Part shown: positions 13,801 to 25,930 of the stretch, piece by piece | Layout of the letters: each line of letters opens with the position of its first letter | How positions within the stretch are numbered: the stretch's first letter is position 1 | Assembly: GCA_022606135.1 (NCBI GenBank) | Contig: JABYQN010000009.1 | Location: 1,575,001-1,639,000, forward strand | Source: Fomes fomentarius | Lineage: Eukaryota; Basidiomycota; Agaricomycetes; Polyporales; Polyporaceae | Length of the DNA: 64,000 nt | Reading direction: 5' to 3' | The notes under the pieces: model-generated | Told to the model about the DNA's origin: nothing | What the model saw: the letters and a program-made list of their open reading frames with translations, nothing else | The model's database searches: none | Made by a program: the position numbers and the translations under genes

Positions 13801-14339
13801 GCGTTGCAGATGCTATACGAAGCCTTCGTATGGTGTGTGTGAGTGGAAGCAAGTAGAGACTCACCCTTCTTGACATAGTCGAAACGAGTCGAAACCAAAC
13901 ACTGACTGCAGCTTGTCATGCAAAGCACCCGTCCACTCAAACTCCGAGTTATAGTCGATCTTGCCTGCCTTACTCCGTCCATCCGAGACACCCCGCTTAG
14001 GTGTGGCTCGCGCAGCGCGTATTTGACGGAGCTTCTCCTCCCTCTGCTTGCACAGCTCCTGGAGCAGCGTCTCTAAGCCGTGTATTTGCGCTTGTACCTC
14101 TTCAATCTCCTGATCCAGTGTCTCTAGGTCCCGCTCCGCTACACGCGTAGAGCTCGCACCGCCGTTCTGTGTCCGGGCACGAGAGTTGTAGTCATCGAGT
14201 GACGCCTGAAGCGCTCTCCGCATCTCCTCCTCTTCTCTCTGTTCCTGGGATGAGACAAACGCGTGATTTTATTCTAGCTAGGGTTGCTGACCCGATGTGC
14301 TTCATCTTCAGCCTCGACGTCGTCGATGATATGGCTCAT
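10835..14339 (-). CDS. RECQ1-like ATP-dependent DNA helicase
   Basis: A 3'-5' DNA helicase of the RecQ family acting in replication and repair. The start at 14339 gives '[16 protein letters not shown]', joined by a 45-nt intron to an N-terminal coiled coil ([18 protein letters not shown]). Next comes '[20 protein letters not shown]', matching the segment before the helicase core in human RECQ1. Core motifs follow: '[16 protein letters not shown]' (Walker A), '[12 protein letters not shown]', a DEAHC-containing motif II, '[13 protein letters not shown]', '[18 protein letters not shown]' and a [10 protein letters not shown] motif VI. The RQC zinc ligands are '[11 protein letters not shown]' and 'CGHCDNC'. 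The exceptional C-tail is long, Lys/Glu/Ser-rich and disordered, and ends in 'EVIEISDSD'. The gene is divergent from GPN2 across about 310 bp. Family assignment is firm. RECQ1 rather than BLM/Sgs1 type is inferred from the N-terminus. Confidence 0.92.
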
Positions 14340-14650
14340 AGAGAGGACTTGTTCGTTGAAGCTTGGACTTTCCCCCGGACTTTCTATCGACCTTATATGT
14401 AGTGCCTGCGAGCGGATGGGAGAAAGCAAGAAGGTGACACTTTGGTAACACTGAAAGAGGAACTTCAAGTGCTGAGGGCGCGTCGCGTTCCCTGTACAAG
14501 GCCACGTGATTCAAATCTCCTATCAGTCTATCAGCGCCTAGCAGTGCCATCCACTCCGCGTCTAGTAATTTTAAGTAAGTCATCCATCCTATTAGTTCCG
14601 ATTCGTCGTTCTCAAACTCTTGCTAAGTTGCTTGAACTTGTTCCAGCTCG
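14340..14650. promoter_or_regulatory. Shared divergent promoter, RecQ helicase / GPN2
   Basis: The two start codons are 311 bp apart and face away from each other, so both promoters and 5' UTRs must lie here. No canonical TATA box is obvious on either strand. Confidence 0.5.
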
Positions 14651-15939
14651 ATGCCATTTGGGGAAGTTGTCTGTGGCTCCCCAGGGAGTGGAAAATCGAC
14701 GTATTGCTATGGCAAGCACCAACTGTTCACTGCTCTCAATCGCCCCATCTCCATTGTCAATCTCGACCCAGCCAACGAAACTATTCCATACCCATGTGCG
14801 GTAGACATATCATCTCTTATCAAACTGGAGGATGTAATGGACGAGCTTGGCCTTGGTCCGAACGGTGGGATGCTCTACTGCATGGAATACCTCGAGGCCA
14901 ACTACGACTGGCTGGAGGAGCAGCTGAAGGAGCTTGACAAGGACGACTACGTCCTCTTCGACCTTCCAGGTCAGGTAGAACTCAGCACGAACCATCCTAG
15001 TGTGAAGAATGTCATCAAAAGACTGACGAAGAGCGGATTCCGTGTATGTGCTTATGCAGATCTCCCCTTCCTCGCTGACCACGAAGGCCGTAGGCCAGCT
15101 AGCGGCCGTGCACCTCTGCGACGCACACTACGTCACGGACGCATCCAAGTATGTGTCTGTCCTTATGCTATCTCTCCGCGCCATGCTCCACCTCGAATTG
15201 CCCCATATCAACGTCCTTTCGAAGGTTGACCTGATCCAGCAGTACGGCGATCTTGGTACGTGCCGGCCGCCTGCTCATATCCGCCACTCGTCATTCATTC
15301 CGACGCGTGTAATCACTCCGACCTTCACCGTATCTCCGCAGACTTCAATCTCGAATTCTACACCGAGGTGCAGGACTTGTCGTATCTCGAGAACCTTCTC
15401 AACCAACAGTCTCCACGATTTGCTGCGTTGAACATGGCGATTTGCTCCTTGGTCGAGGACTTCTCCCTCGTGGGCTTCGAGACCCTTGCAGTCGAAGTGC
15501 GTCACCCCTGATTCTCAGCGAAGTCTGATACACTCAACCCTGACTGGCTCATATGACTCTCCTTCTGTGACAGGACAAGGAGTCCATGCTGCACTTGACA
15601 CGCGTCATAGACAAAGCGACCGGCTGCGTGTTTGTCCCGCCCGCGGAGGTTGGACAGCCTCCGGACACCGTGGATGCATCCCACTTGTCATCCACACAGC
15701 GCCCGAACACGTATGCCCTCATGACGTCCGCTGCGGGCACGATTCAGGGTCCGCGCTCGGATGTCCGAGACGTACAGGAGAGGTGGATCGACGCGCGCGA
15801 GGAGTGGGATGAGTGGGAGAAGGCACAGTGGCGAAAGGAGGGGCTGCAGGTGCAGGAAGAGGCGGCGAGGCAGACGACCAAAATACGCGAACGGAAACCC
15901 ACTCGTGCGCTTGCGGATGTGGAGGTGCGGGGAACATAG
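14651..15939 (+). CDS. GPN2: GPN-loop GTPase 2
   Basis: Cytosolic GTPase needed for assembly and nuclear import of RNA polymerase II/III. The protein starts '[19 protein letters not shown]' (P-loop), followed by '[17 protein letters not shown]', the signature loop '[21 protein letters not shown]', the G3 motif 'FDLPGQVEL', '[16 protein letters not shown]', '[13 protein letters not shown]' (G4) and '[11 protein letters not shown]', all as in human GPN2. Introns fall after 'SGFR', after 'QQYGDL' and after 'TLAVE', and each join keeps the frame. The C-terminal tail is longer and charged ([16 protein letters not shown]..), probably a fungal extension. It is transcribed divergently from the RecQ gene. 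Confidence 0.95.
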
Positions 15940-16544
15940 AAGTGTATTGTTAGTGAGTCGTTGTACACTATGACTTCATGAACATGCAACGCACATACTA
16001 CCGTTATGTCATGGGAAACACTTGTGGCATTTCCGAACGGACAAACATCCGCTTGTGGCAACTACGCCCATTCTTTGGTTCTACTCAGTTGTCACTGGAC
16101 CAACCATATTGTCTCGGGAATTGCAGGGATTGCCCGACATCGGGTTTTCCACAAGTTGCCACAAAGGCCTTCTCATGCAGTGCCACAGCGAGCACAGCCG
16201 CAGCATCCAAGTCCCGACCCCCGGCTCTTCCAAGCTCGTTTAGCTTCCTTTAACATCTCCGGTCCCCGCCTCTCAATCCCACGTGGGCAATGGTTAACCG
16301 TCTTCCCGCTGTCGCTGAGTCGAATGGCCACGATCACCGGGAGTGTTGTACAAAATGCTGCGCATGTTTTGCGCCGCCGTGCGCTCCGTCCGCTCGGGTT
16401 GTATAGATGTGTGGTCCGACATCGGTGAACAGCGTGGTGATATAAGAAAGTGGTAGGAAACTTTCGAAACGGCACTCAACAACAGTCCACGACAGCACAC
16501 AACAGCACACTTTAATCCAGCCTCGATCGACTATTCAATCCGCT
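15940..16544 (+). other. Upstream region of the first GST gene
   Basis: No gene is seen. It carries GTGGCAAC at 16055-16062 and its inverse GTTGCCAC at 16155-16162, which could pair as arms of an inverted repeat or be binding sites. The same octamer forms part of a 24-bp palindrome next to the second GST (28408-28431). Confidence 0.4.
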
Positions 16545-17435
16545 ATGGTTCAGCCCGGCCAGATCACCCTCTATTCACACCCGGTACGCCACTCTCACCC
16601 ACCCCGTCACTCATTGTTCATACGTCGTCTCCAGTACTCACCGTATGGCCACCGGGTGCACCTTGCACTCGAGGAGGTCAAGGCGGATTACAAGTTTTAC
16701 ACTCTCAACGTCATGAACAAGCCAGAGTGGTTTGCCGCTCAGATTAACCCAGCCGGCAAGGTGCGTCCTTGCCGCTTTCTCTGGCACCTCCAGTCGTAAA
16801 CCAATCCTTCTCAACTGCACAGATCCCCGCCATCACGTACGGAGGCCCCGAGACCGTCCCGGAGAATCCCTCGGCCGAGTCTGCGAAGATCCCGGAGTCG
16901 CTTGTGATCATCGAGTTCCTCGCCGAGCTCTTCCCCGAATCCGGCCTCCACCCCAAGGACCTCGTGAAGCGCGCTCGTGCCCGACACCTCATCACTATCT
17001 TTGACACGAACGTCTTCGAAGGGTACAAGAACTTCGTCTTCCTTGGGAGTCCGAGCACGTCTCTCCTCGACGGACTCGAGGCATTCCAGGCGGTTCTGCC
17101 CGAGACGGGCTTCGCCGTGGGGGAGTGGTCGATCGCCGACATCGCCGCCATACCGTTCTTGGTCCGCTTCGCCATGCTGCTGGAGAACGACCTTGGTAAC
17201 TACCCCGCGGGCGAAGGCAAGAAGGCTTTCGCGCAACTGAAGTCGCCCAGATTTGCGAGACTGTGGAAGTACATTCAGGATGCCAAGCAGCGACCCAGCT
17301 TCAAAGCGTCGTACAAAGAGGTGAGATGTCGTACCGTGTCCTTTTTTGACGTATTGTTTCTGATCATGGAGACCCTTGCAGGAGGAGGTACTGGCCATTT
17401 GGGGGAGCAACCCTGCCTTCCAGAGGCGCAGCTGA
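16545..17435 (+). CDS. Glutathione S-transferase (fungal, copy 1)
   Basis: Cytosolic enzyme conjugating glutathione to electrophiles. The thioredoxin-fold N-terminus reads 'QITLYSHP|YSPYGHRVHLALEEV'. The glutathione-site segment is 'NPAGKIPAITYGGP' followed by 'AKIPESLVIIEFLAELFP'. The helical C-terminal domain includes 'GFAVGEWSIADIAAIPFLVRF'. The last short exon (17382-17435) reads 'EEVLAIWGSNPAFQRRS'. Introns split 'HP|YSPY', follow 'NPAGK' and follow 'SYKE'. A Ser/Tyr replaces the Cys of omega-type enzymes at the N-terminal active site. The subclass (Ure2p-like or the saprotroph-specific FuA type) cannot be fixed by eye. It is a paralogue of 28775-29681. Confidence 0.9.
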
Positions 17436-18571
17436 TCAGGGTCCGTTATGTTATGACGCTGGAAGTATGACAGAACGGAAGGACATCGAGATGGTGAGCC
17501 AGGGCCCCGTCTTTATTACCGTTTCTGTGTAAGAGACTGGTCCTCCACCACCAGCTCAATTTGGTCATCATGAAACACTCCTTGTAGCTGCTTCATGCAA
17601 TATCTGGATTTTGAGTGATCTATTTCACGTTTGATATGATCTCCCTATGGGCCGGAGAACATGGCGCACGATTTACTACGGACAGACGTCAGCGTGACGG
17701 TTCACGGAACCGGTACGAGTCGCGATAGCATACGAATTGCAGTTCTCTGAGGCGCTCAATGTACTTCAATCTCATCCGGCCGAGCAAGTGACAGCAGATG
17801 CAAATCTAGTCGCCGTGGACGGTTGACATCTGTCCCTCGGGTTGAACGGCACCGTAGTTGATTCATGGTTCATCTATTCCCGGTTATAGATAGAAGTAAT
17901 TGGACGATAGCGGTCTATGCTTCTCAGAGTCTTTGGTAGCCTAGCTTCCAGGCTACATACAACGAGATGAGACAGCCGCCCTAAGATGCAGACACTTTGG
18001 TGGTATACCAGGATACTCAGGAAGGTTTGGGTAAGTGCTAGAGCTAGTAGGTGTCAACGGCACGCATGGCGTGCACTCAGCATGTGAAGGCGCTTCAACA
18101 TATTGGGACAGAACTGGGATGCACGCCGTGCGATTTATGTGGGAACGAATGACGTAGGCGTTGAGTGTCTCAATTGCGCGGGCGTCTCGATTGCCATTTC
18201 TGTACAGAATCTTGTGAATCTTGTGGATCTGATCATTATGGTTGTAGTCTTTTCTTCCGACCTGTCGCGATGTGCATGTAAGTATCACCACATCTCATTG
18301 ACCTAGATGAGTTCCATGGCTGAACAGAATATTCTATTATCTGGCATCCCACCTGGGAAAAGCATGGCCCTAAAAGAAGATTGCGCCATATCACACGGTC
18401 ATCGAGCAATTGCGGCTGATGTGCTTCTATCCGCATAGGTTACTTATTACCACTTACCAATCCCGACTCCGCCATGTTATATACATATCCTGAGCAAGCT
18501 CTACTGACGAAGTACCATCGGCTGCCTTGGCTACTCTCCTTGTTGTCTTGTCCGGGAGCTGCTAATCCGCC
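17436..18571 (+). other. Intergenic, about 1.1 kb
   Basis: Spacer between the GST and monooxygenase genes. No supportable coding region, RNA gene or repeat is seen; the longest open frames have no recognisable content. Confidence 0.45.
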
Positions 18572-20240
18572 ATGGTCCGCCTCACATCGCCCATACTCGT
18601 CTTGTTCCCTCTGGCCGCGCTCGGATACAATCACGTCCAACAGTCGTTCTCAGCGCCTTCTGCCTTGCGTAAACCGTCAAAGTCAATCGCTATCGTCGGC
18701 GCGGGAAGCGGTGGGCTCGCTATCCTCAAGACACTCTTCGACCTCCCAGAGGACGTCCGGCGCGACTGGGAAGTAGTTCTCTACGAACAGCGACGCAATG
18801 TGGGGGGAGTATGGCTGCCCGATCCTCCAGTCCCTCTTCCGCGTCCTCCGGAGCTCCCGGAGTCCCCGCTGTACCCCCTTCTACATACGAACACTCCTCA
18901 TCCGACGATGACATATCCGGGATTTACGTATCCACCCTTAACGCCCCTCTTTCCGTCGCACGAATACGTGGAACAGTACCACGTCGACTTCGCGAACCGC
19001 TATGACATTACGCAGTACATCCGCGTGCACCACAAGGTGATCGCGGCTAACTGGATCGGAGATGCGGAGAAGGGAGAATGGGATATCGAGGTTCGTGTTG
19101 AAGACCCAGAAGCCGGAGGCGAAGAACATGCGCGTGTCGTTAGGCGGTCCTTCGACCATCTCATCGTGGCGAACGGCCACAACCACTATCCCCATGTCCC
19201 GGTGTGGAATGGTACTGAGGGATGGCTGGCGAACACTCCGCCAGAATCGCCTCAGCGCGAGATTCTGCATTCGATATACTATCGTCATCCGGAGAAGTAC
19301 ACGAATCGAACGGTGGTCATAGTGGGCGCTGGTGCAAGTGGTCGTGACGCTGCGCTGCAAGTGGGCAAGACTGCGCGGGTGGTAAGCATACTTCTTGCAC
19401 CTAATTGAAGCGTATATACATTCCTGACTCTCGTAGGCATATCAATCCCTGACGCCAAGGAACGAGCCCACTCCAGGGGCAAACGTCGTTCCGAAGCCGC
19501 GCATTGCGTACTTTACGAACACTTCGGTGGTGTTTGAGGATGGCACATCACTCAACGACGTGGACTCGCTTATCTTAGGGACGGGATACGAGTTCCGCGT
19601 CCCCTTCCTCAGCCCCCCATACTCCAACGTGCTCACGGTTGACCCGAAGACCTCGTTCAACTCCACCACCGCTCCCTCCCTCATCACAAACCTGCGCTAC
19701 ATCTTCCCGATATATAGGCATATCTTCAGCCTTGCTCCCGGGATCCCGCCTACTGCGCTCGCGTTCATTGGTCTCCCAGTACTGGTCGCCAACTGTCCGT
19801 CGGACATTGCCCAGAGTCTCCTGCTCTCGCACGCTATCGCGAACTCGTCCGTTCTTCCGAACCGAGAGCGGATGCTCGAAGAGCTCGTGAAGCGCGAAGA
19901 CGTACTCCGGCGTGAAGGGCTCGACCCCTACTATGTCGGACATAGACTCGTCTCGGAGGGCGAGACGGACCAAGACTACCAGGATGCACTCGTCCAGTAC
20001 CTGAAGGACGTCGGTGCGCTCCCGAAGGATGGACGCAAGTATGTAGAGCCCTGGAGGCGCATGGGAAGGACCCAGTCGCAGTTGTTGGGGAGGGCCTGGG
20101 AGCGTGTAAAGGAACGCGGCGAAGAGAGGAAATGGCTCGAGGACATCCGTACCGAGGACGAGTGGGCGGACCTGATGCAGCGATTGTTCGATTGGCAGAG
20201 AGAGTACGAGGAGAAGCAAGGTCTACGTCCGGTAGACTGA
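18572..20240 (+). CDS. Flavin-containing monooxygenase with N-terminal signal sequence
   Basis: FAD/NADPH-dependent monooxygenase, probably oxidising soft nucleophiles in small molecules. Residues 1-20 ('MVRLTSPILVLFPLAALGY') form a signal peptide or membrane anchor, so the enzyme likely enters the secretory pathway. 'SIAIVGAGSGGLAILKTLF' is the FAD-binding Rossmann motif, 'VVIVGAGASGRDAALQVG' the NADPH-binding one, and 'DSLILGTGYEFRVP' the C-terminal FMO motif. 'NRT', 'NTS', 'NST' and 'NSS' are potential N-glycosylation sites, consistent with lumenal exposure. There is one intron, at about 19383-19437. The FMO fingerprint between the two Rossmann folds is not canonical, so a Baeyer-Villiger-like role is possible. 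Confidence 0.88.
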
Positions 20241-20990
20241 CAGTCAGTGTGGTATCTCCAGTATTGTGCGGGCTCTAAATATACATATGCATTTGGATCC
20301 AGCCATACGCCGAGATCAAGTAGCCCCGCTAGATTCCGAATTCAGAGCTCCGCGCGGAAGTCTTCCCTTAGCAGATAGTATATATGAATTATGGATGTGG
20401 GAAGGACGATCGTGTAACAATTTAGAACGATATCTGTAGTAGTCTCACGTTGCTTGGAAAGAACCAGCCTAGGATTACCTATCCGCCTTGAGCTTAAAGG
20501 GAGAGGGCGGGCCTCCTCGCAATTTTAGTGCATTGGGTCTTACCTAAGCCTTGTAGAGTCACAGGTCGTCATGACTCGTCATGATCGTGAGGCGTGCTCG
20601 CAGGATCTCGACTTGAGGTCAATGTCCGAGACGTTAGATGGCCTCGTGGTTCATAAAGACTCAAGACACAAAGACCGGTATTCGGAATAGTTTGGACGTT
20701 TGTAGTAAGGTGGACACGGTTAATCGAGGGAAGAAAGGTTCATTCAGGAGAAGGAGAAGTAGCACCTTCATCACCATGGAAGAAGAGTCGGGCTTCAGTC
20801 TCATTCCAAGGCTTGAGGAGGATCGTTTAGACACGACGTAGCCAGCCGTCGCGAGCTGGGACGTACGCGTGATGGTGGCTGATGGCGAGGGGCTGGGGCG
20901 GTCCGGGTCTGGTTCTGCGTCATGACACGTCTGCCTCTCATCTAATATACGCGCTAGAGACACTGATTCCATACACTCCCTCTTCCCCTC
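20241..20990 (+). other. Intergenic, promoter side of SEC31
   Basis: Spacer between two genes on the same strand. I see only short unconvincing frames, including one at 20638-20841 with no homology that I recognise. Confidence 0.45.
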
Positions 20991-23900
20991 ATGAAACTCA
21001 AGGAAATCCACAGGACATCGACCTTTGCATGGTCGCCCTCGCCATCACTGCCGTTGCTGGCGACTGGCACCGTCGCGGGGGCTCTCGACGAGTCCTTCAG
21101 CAATAACGGCCAGCTCGAAATATGGGCCCCGGACTTCCTCGACCGGAATCAATTCGACCTCGGCGGAGAGGAACAGGCGGGTCCTCAAGGGAATGTGACC
21201 ACGACGTCAAGGTGCGTTGTATTATCTTGGACATTGGTGGTACAGAGCAGATGAATGTATGTGTGTAGATTCAACCGTCTCGCGTGGGGGTACGTCAACG
21301 GCGAGCGTCCCAGAGGGGTGATCGTGGCGGGAATGGAGAACGGAGAAATCGACATCTGGGACCCGGAGAAGATCGTTGCGAATGCTGAGTGAGTGCGCAT
21401 GCTCGTTATACGCGTATTCGTTTCTCAATGAGTGCGATAGTCCTGCCGAGTCGCTGATTCTGCGCAACAAGGCCCATACCGGACCTGTACGTGGACTCGA
21501 CTTCAACCCCATCCAGACCAACCTCTTCTCTTCCGGCGCTGTCAACGGCGAGGTGAGTTGTTTCAGTGACACGCGGGTTTCCTCTACTTACGCGTCCAGT
21601 AGATCTATGTATGGGATCTCAAGGACCCAAGCAAACCATACTCTCCCGGTACCCGCAGCACGAAACTTGACGAGATCACCGCCCTAGCATGGAATCATCA
21701 CGTCCAATATGCGCTTGCGGCATCCAGTAGTACAGGTTACACGGTTGTGTGGGACCTGAGAGGCAAGCGCGAGGTCGCTGCATTGGCCTATGGTGGAGGT
21801 GCAGGTACGTTGGGTGGAGTCCAAGGGTTTGGCGGCCCAGGATTCGCGATAGGTGGAAGGAGAGGAATGAGCGATGTTGCATGGCACCCGGACAATGTGC
21901 GTGTTTTTCTCTTCGTCCTTCCCGCTTTCCCCAACCCTATTAGGATAGGCGACTCGACTCGTTACGTCTTCTGAGGACGATGCGTCGCCTGTCATCATGG
22001 TCTGGGACCTCCGTAATGCGCGCGCACCAGAAAAGGTATGTTGTTATGGATGCTAGAGCTTCATGATATGCTAACGCAAGGTACAAGATCTTGACCGGCC
22101 ATGAGAAGGGTGTCCTGTCGTTGTCATGGTGTAAACAGGATTCAGATCTACTGCTCTCGTGCGGGAAGGACAACCGTGCTCTTTGCTGGAACACGCAGAC
22201 GTCTGAGATCATCGGCGAGGTACGTGCAGGACCCTGTCAGAATGTCTAATTCGCTCAATACTTGTGCAGCTTCCCTCTGCGGACAATTGGGCGTTCCAAG
22301 TCGATTGGTGCCCTCGCAACCCTGACCTCTTCGCAGCAGCATTCTTCGATGGCACCATCGGCATCCATTCCGTCCAATCAACCAACGAGACCAATAATGA
22401 GCTTCCGCAAGCAACTCCGCAAGTCGATGGGTCTGATATTTTTGGTGCACCTGGCTTTACTCGCGCGAACCAGGCTACTCTCTCCCTCAAGCATCCCCCG
22501 AAGTGGCTTCGTCGCCCAACTTCCAGCTCTTTCGGCTACGGCGGAAAACTCGCCACTGTGTCTAATCTTCCTTCAGCTCAAGGCAAGAACCAGAGTAGCG
22601 TTGTGCATATTCGTCAAGTTGTAACCGAGAACGCCATCGTCGAGCGCGCACAAAAGCTTCAGTCTTCGGTTGAGGGAGATAACCTGCATACCCTTGCCCA
22701 GGAGAAGACCGCCTCGGACGAGAGCTCTGCTACCTGGAAAGCGTTGCTGAGCCTGTTCAAGGCTAATTCCCGCGACGAGCTCATTACTCTGCTAGGCTTT
22801 TCTAAGGAGGAGGTTGCTGCCCGCGTTGCAGAGGCCATCGCTACTTTGAAGAAGGCGAAGGCTACTGCGGATAGGGCGAACCTCAACATTGAGCAGGATG
22901 TCACCGATACTGATCTTAAGGCACACGAACCTGTCGTCTCGTTCGCGGAGCCCGAGCGGGAGGCTTCTCCTGAAGAGGAGGAAGGTGATGGTGATGAGAC
23001 CCTAGATAGCGCCGCATTGGCTGCTGAGGCCACTCCCTCAGAAGTAAGCGCTAGTGCCGCTTCGGACAACACTAGCACGACGCGTCAGGCTGACGGCGAG
23101 TCGACAACCACAGCCCCCAGCCTCTTTGGTGACGATGTGATCGGCACCCCGCAAGGTGATGCTGCCGCTGATTTCTTCGGTAGCATCGGTACGGCGCGTA
23201 CGGCTGAGGACGACGACATCCAGGTCCCCCATCACAACTACCCTCTAGACTCTTCAGTTGCTGCGACTGCTGGCTCCCCCCGTCCCTCCTCTGTGGCCTC
23301 GCTTAAAGACAACACTTTCAGCATCTACCCCAACGATGAGTCGGAGACTGACCGTCTTGTCACAAAGGCGCTTGTCCTCGGCGACTTCGAGTCCGCAGTA
23401 TCGCTCTGCCTCTCGTCTGATCGCTTTGCGGATGCGATCCTGCTTGCTGTCAAGGGTGGTCCTGAGCTGCTCGCGCGCACGCAGAAGGCTTACTTTGAGC
23501 GTCGCACGACTTCGTTCCCCTACCTGCGTTTATTCCAATCGATTGTCACGAACGACCTCGACGACATTGTACAGAACGCCGATCTGCAGGACTGGCAGGA
23601 GATCTTCGTCGTGCTCTGCACCTTCGCGAGCCAGGAGGAATTCTCTGGTCTTGCGGAGCAGCTCGGGCAGCGTCTCGAGTTCCAGTCGAACGTCATCAAG
23701 CCATCTGCGGCTTCCGATGCTGAGTCTAAAGCCAGTGAGTTGCGTCGCCACGCAACGTTGACATACCTCGCTGCTGGGCGCTTGGAGCGGTTGGTGAACA
23801 TCTGGATCGAGGAGCTCATCGAGGAAGAGAAGCGTCTCGTTACGGACGAGAGCTTCGACGGCTCGCTATACACCGCACACGCGTTGGCGCTCCAGACGTT

Positions 23901-25930
23901 CGTCGAGAAGGTAACAGTTTTCCGCAAGGCGATTAACTACGTCGATGAGGATCTCAACATCAAGACGGAGCTGGACGACTCCTCGGTACGGACGTACAAG
24001 CTCTCTGGCTTGTACGATCGTTACTTCGAGTATGCCGACCTGCTGTCGACTCAGGCACTCGTCAAGGAGGCTGTTGCTTTCTTGCAGCTCGTCCCCGCAG
24101 AGTACCACGGTTCCGCGGGTTCTCCATACGACTTCACCGTCGGTAGGGATCGTCTCCTCAAGGCGGCCAACGAAGTTCCAGCTCGTACCGCGTCGCTTGG
24201 TCATGCTGCTGCTGCTGCTGCGCCGGTTGTACCTGGGAAGACCGCCCCCACTGCCTCGACGAGTAACGTATACGGTTATGGCCAGTACCCGGTTCCTGCT
24301 CAACAGCCCTTCAGCCAACACAGGCAGCCTTTCAGCCAGCCCACGCAACCCTTCAGTCAGTCGACGTCGACATCATCCATCTACGAACCTTACGCTCCGC
24401 CCGCTCAGCCCTCGAAGGGCACGAACCCGTACGGTCCCCCAGTACCTGCCGTACAGCAGCCCCAGCAGCCATATCAGCACCCTGTATCGTACGGCGACAA
24501 CCAATATTATCGCGGGCCAACGCAGCAGCAGCAGCAGCTACAACCGCAGCAGCCAATTGCACCCCCGCCGCCTCCAGGTCGCAGTGCTACCGGCACTCCG
24601 GCTGCACCACCTCTTGCCCCGCCGCCACAAGGGCCCCCCAAACGCGACAACGGCGGCTGGAACGATGCCCCTGCCAGCATCGCATCACGTCGTCCGACTG
24701 CTCTTGGTAACGGTGCGAAGCCCGCCGCTATTACGTCTCCCTTCCCCAACGCACCTTCACCTGTTTCCCGCTATGGAGCGACTCCGCCTCCTGGAAACAT
24801 CCCGCCTCCTCCTCGCCCTGGGAGTGTGCAGCAACGCGGTCCACCTCCGCCCCATGGCCAACCGGGTCCGGTTTCTCCAGGGCCTCCCGGTTCTGGACAG
24901 TATCCCCCTCATGCTCTTCCTCCCCCTGGTCCTCCGGCCCCACCGCACGGTGCACTACCGCCTCAACGCGCCCCATCCCAGGCTCCGCCCCAAGGCCCTC
25001 CTGGTCCTGGCCTGGCTCGTCCACCGCCTCCGGGGCAAGGACCATATGGCGCACCTCCCGCAGGACCCATTCCTGGACAGGCGCCGCCCCCTCCACACGG
25101 TCACCAGTTCGCGCCTCCTCCTGGCCCTGGCTCGTATGGCCAGGCTCCTCCACAATTCGCGCGGGCTACGCCGCCTCCAGGCGCGGGAGCTGCCCCTTCA
25201 GGGCCTTATGCCCCTCCGCAACAACAGCCTGGCCCGTACGGGCCTCCCCCGCAGGTGCAGCAGCAGTTCCCGCCTCAGCAGGGTCGTTCTGGTATCCCGC
25301 CGCCTGGGCCTGGTATCCCTCCTTCGCAGATTGGCGGTGCTCCGCCACCTCCAGGTCCGCCACGAGGTACAACCCCGGGTGGTGCGCCGGCGCCGCCCCG
25401 CGCAAAGCCAGGTCCCCCGCCTCCGAAGTATCGTAAGTCTTCATGATTGATAAGTGTGAGCTACAGTGACACGTTCCATGTAGCGCCTGGTGACCGAAGC
25501 CACATTCCAGACGAGCTCCGTCCCATCTTCCAGGTCGTTTCGGGACAGCTCGAGCAGCTGAAGCAGATCACTCCCGTCAGTGCTATGTCAATACGTTCAC
25601 TTGATTGCAGCTGACATCGACATTTATAGCCTCAACAGAAGCGTCTCGTAGACGACATGGAGCGGCGAATCAGCCCGTTGTTCGACGCACTAAACTGTGA
25701 AACGCTGTCAAAGCCTCTGAGCGAGCAGCTTCTCGTTCTCATACGCGGTAAGCCTGTGCCTGTCCAGCTCTCTCTGGCCAATGTTGACGCGCGTTTTGAC
25801 TGCAGCAATGGAGGCGCATGACCGTGACCAAGCGTTGGCGATCCACATGGACATTCTCACCCGCGCGTCTGGCACAGAGGACATCGGGTTGTGGATGTCT
25901 GGTATCAAGCAGCTCATTGTCCGGCTCTAG
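20991..25930 (+). CDS. SEC31: COPII coat outer-layer subunit Sec31
   Basis: Outer cage protein of COPII vesicles, acting with Sec13 at ER exit sites. The start at 20991 gives '[16 protein letters not shown]', the canonical Sec31 N-terminus. WD40 blades follow ('[19 protein letters not shown]', '[19 protein letters not shown]', '[13 protein letters not shown]', '[15 protein letters not shown]', '[30 protein letters not shown]'), with introns between blades. One exon beginning near 22270 encodes most of the protein: the Sec13-binding blade, an acidic linker, the helical ancestral coatomer element around '[19 protein letters not shown]', and a very long Pro/Gln/Gly-rich region that would recruit Sec23. 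Three small exons give the conserved C-terminal helical domain, ending '[14 protein letters not shown]'. Confidence 0.95.

Noticed and set aside
20638..20841. 67-aa plus-strand frame before SEC31
   Set aside because: Short, no recognisable content, no promoter and no splice evidence.
23945..25450. 501-aa plus-strand frame rich in Arg, Ser and Leu
   Set aside because: Out-of-frame shadow of the SEC31 Pro/Gln-rich region. The SEC31 frame is supported by homology on both sides.
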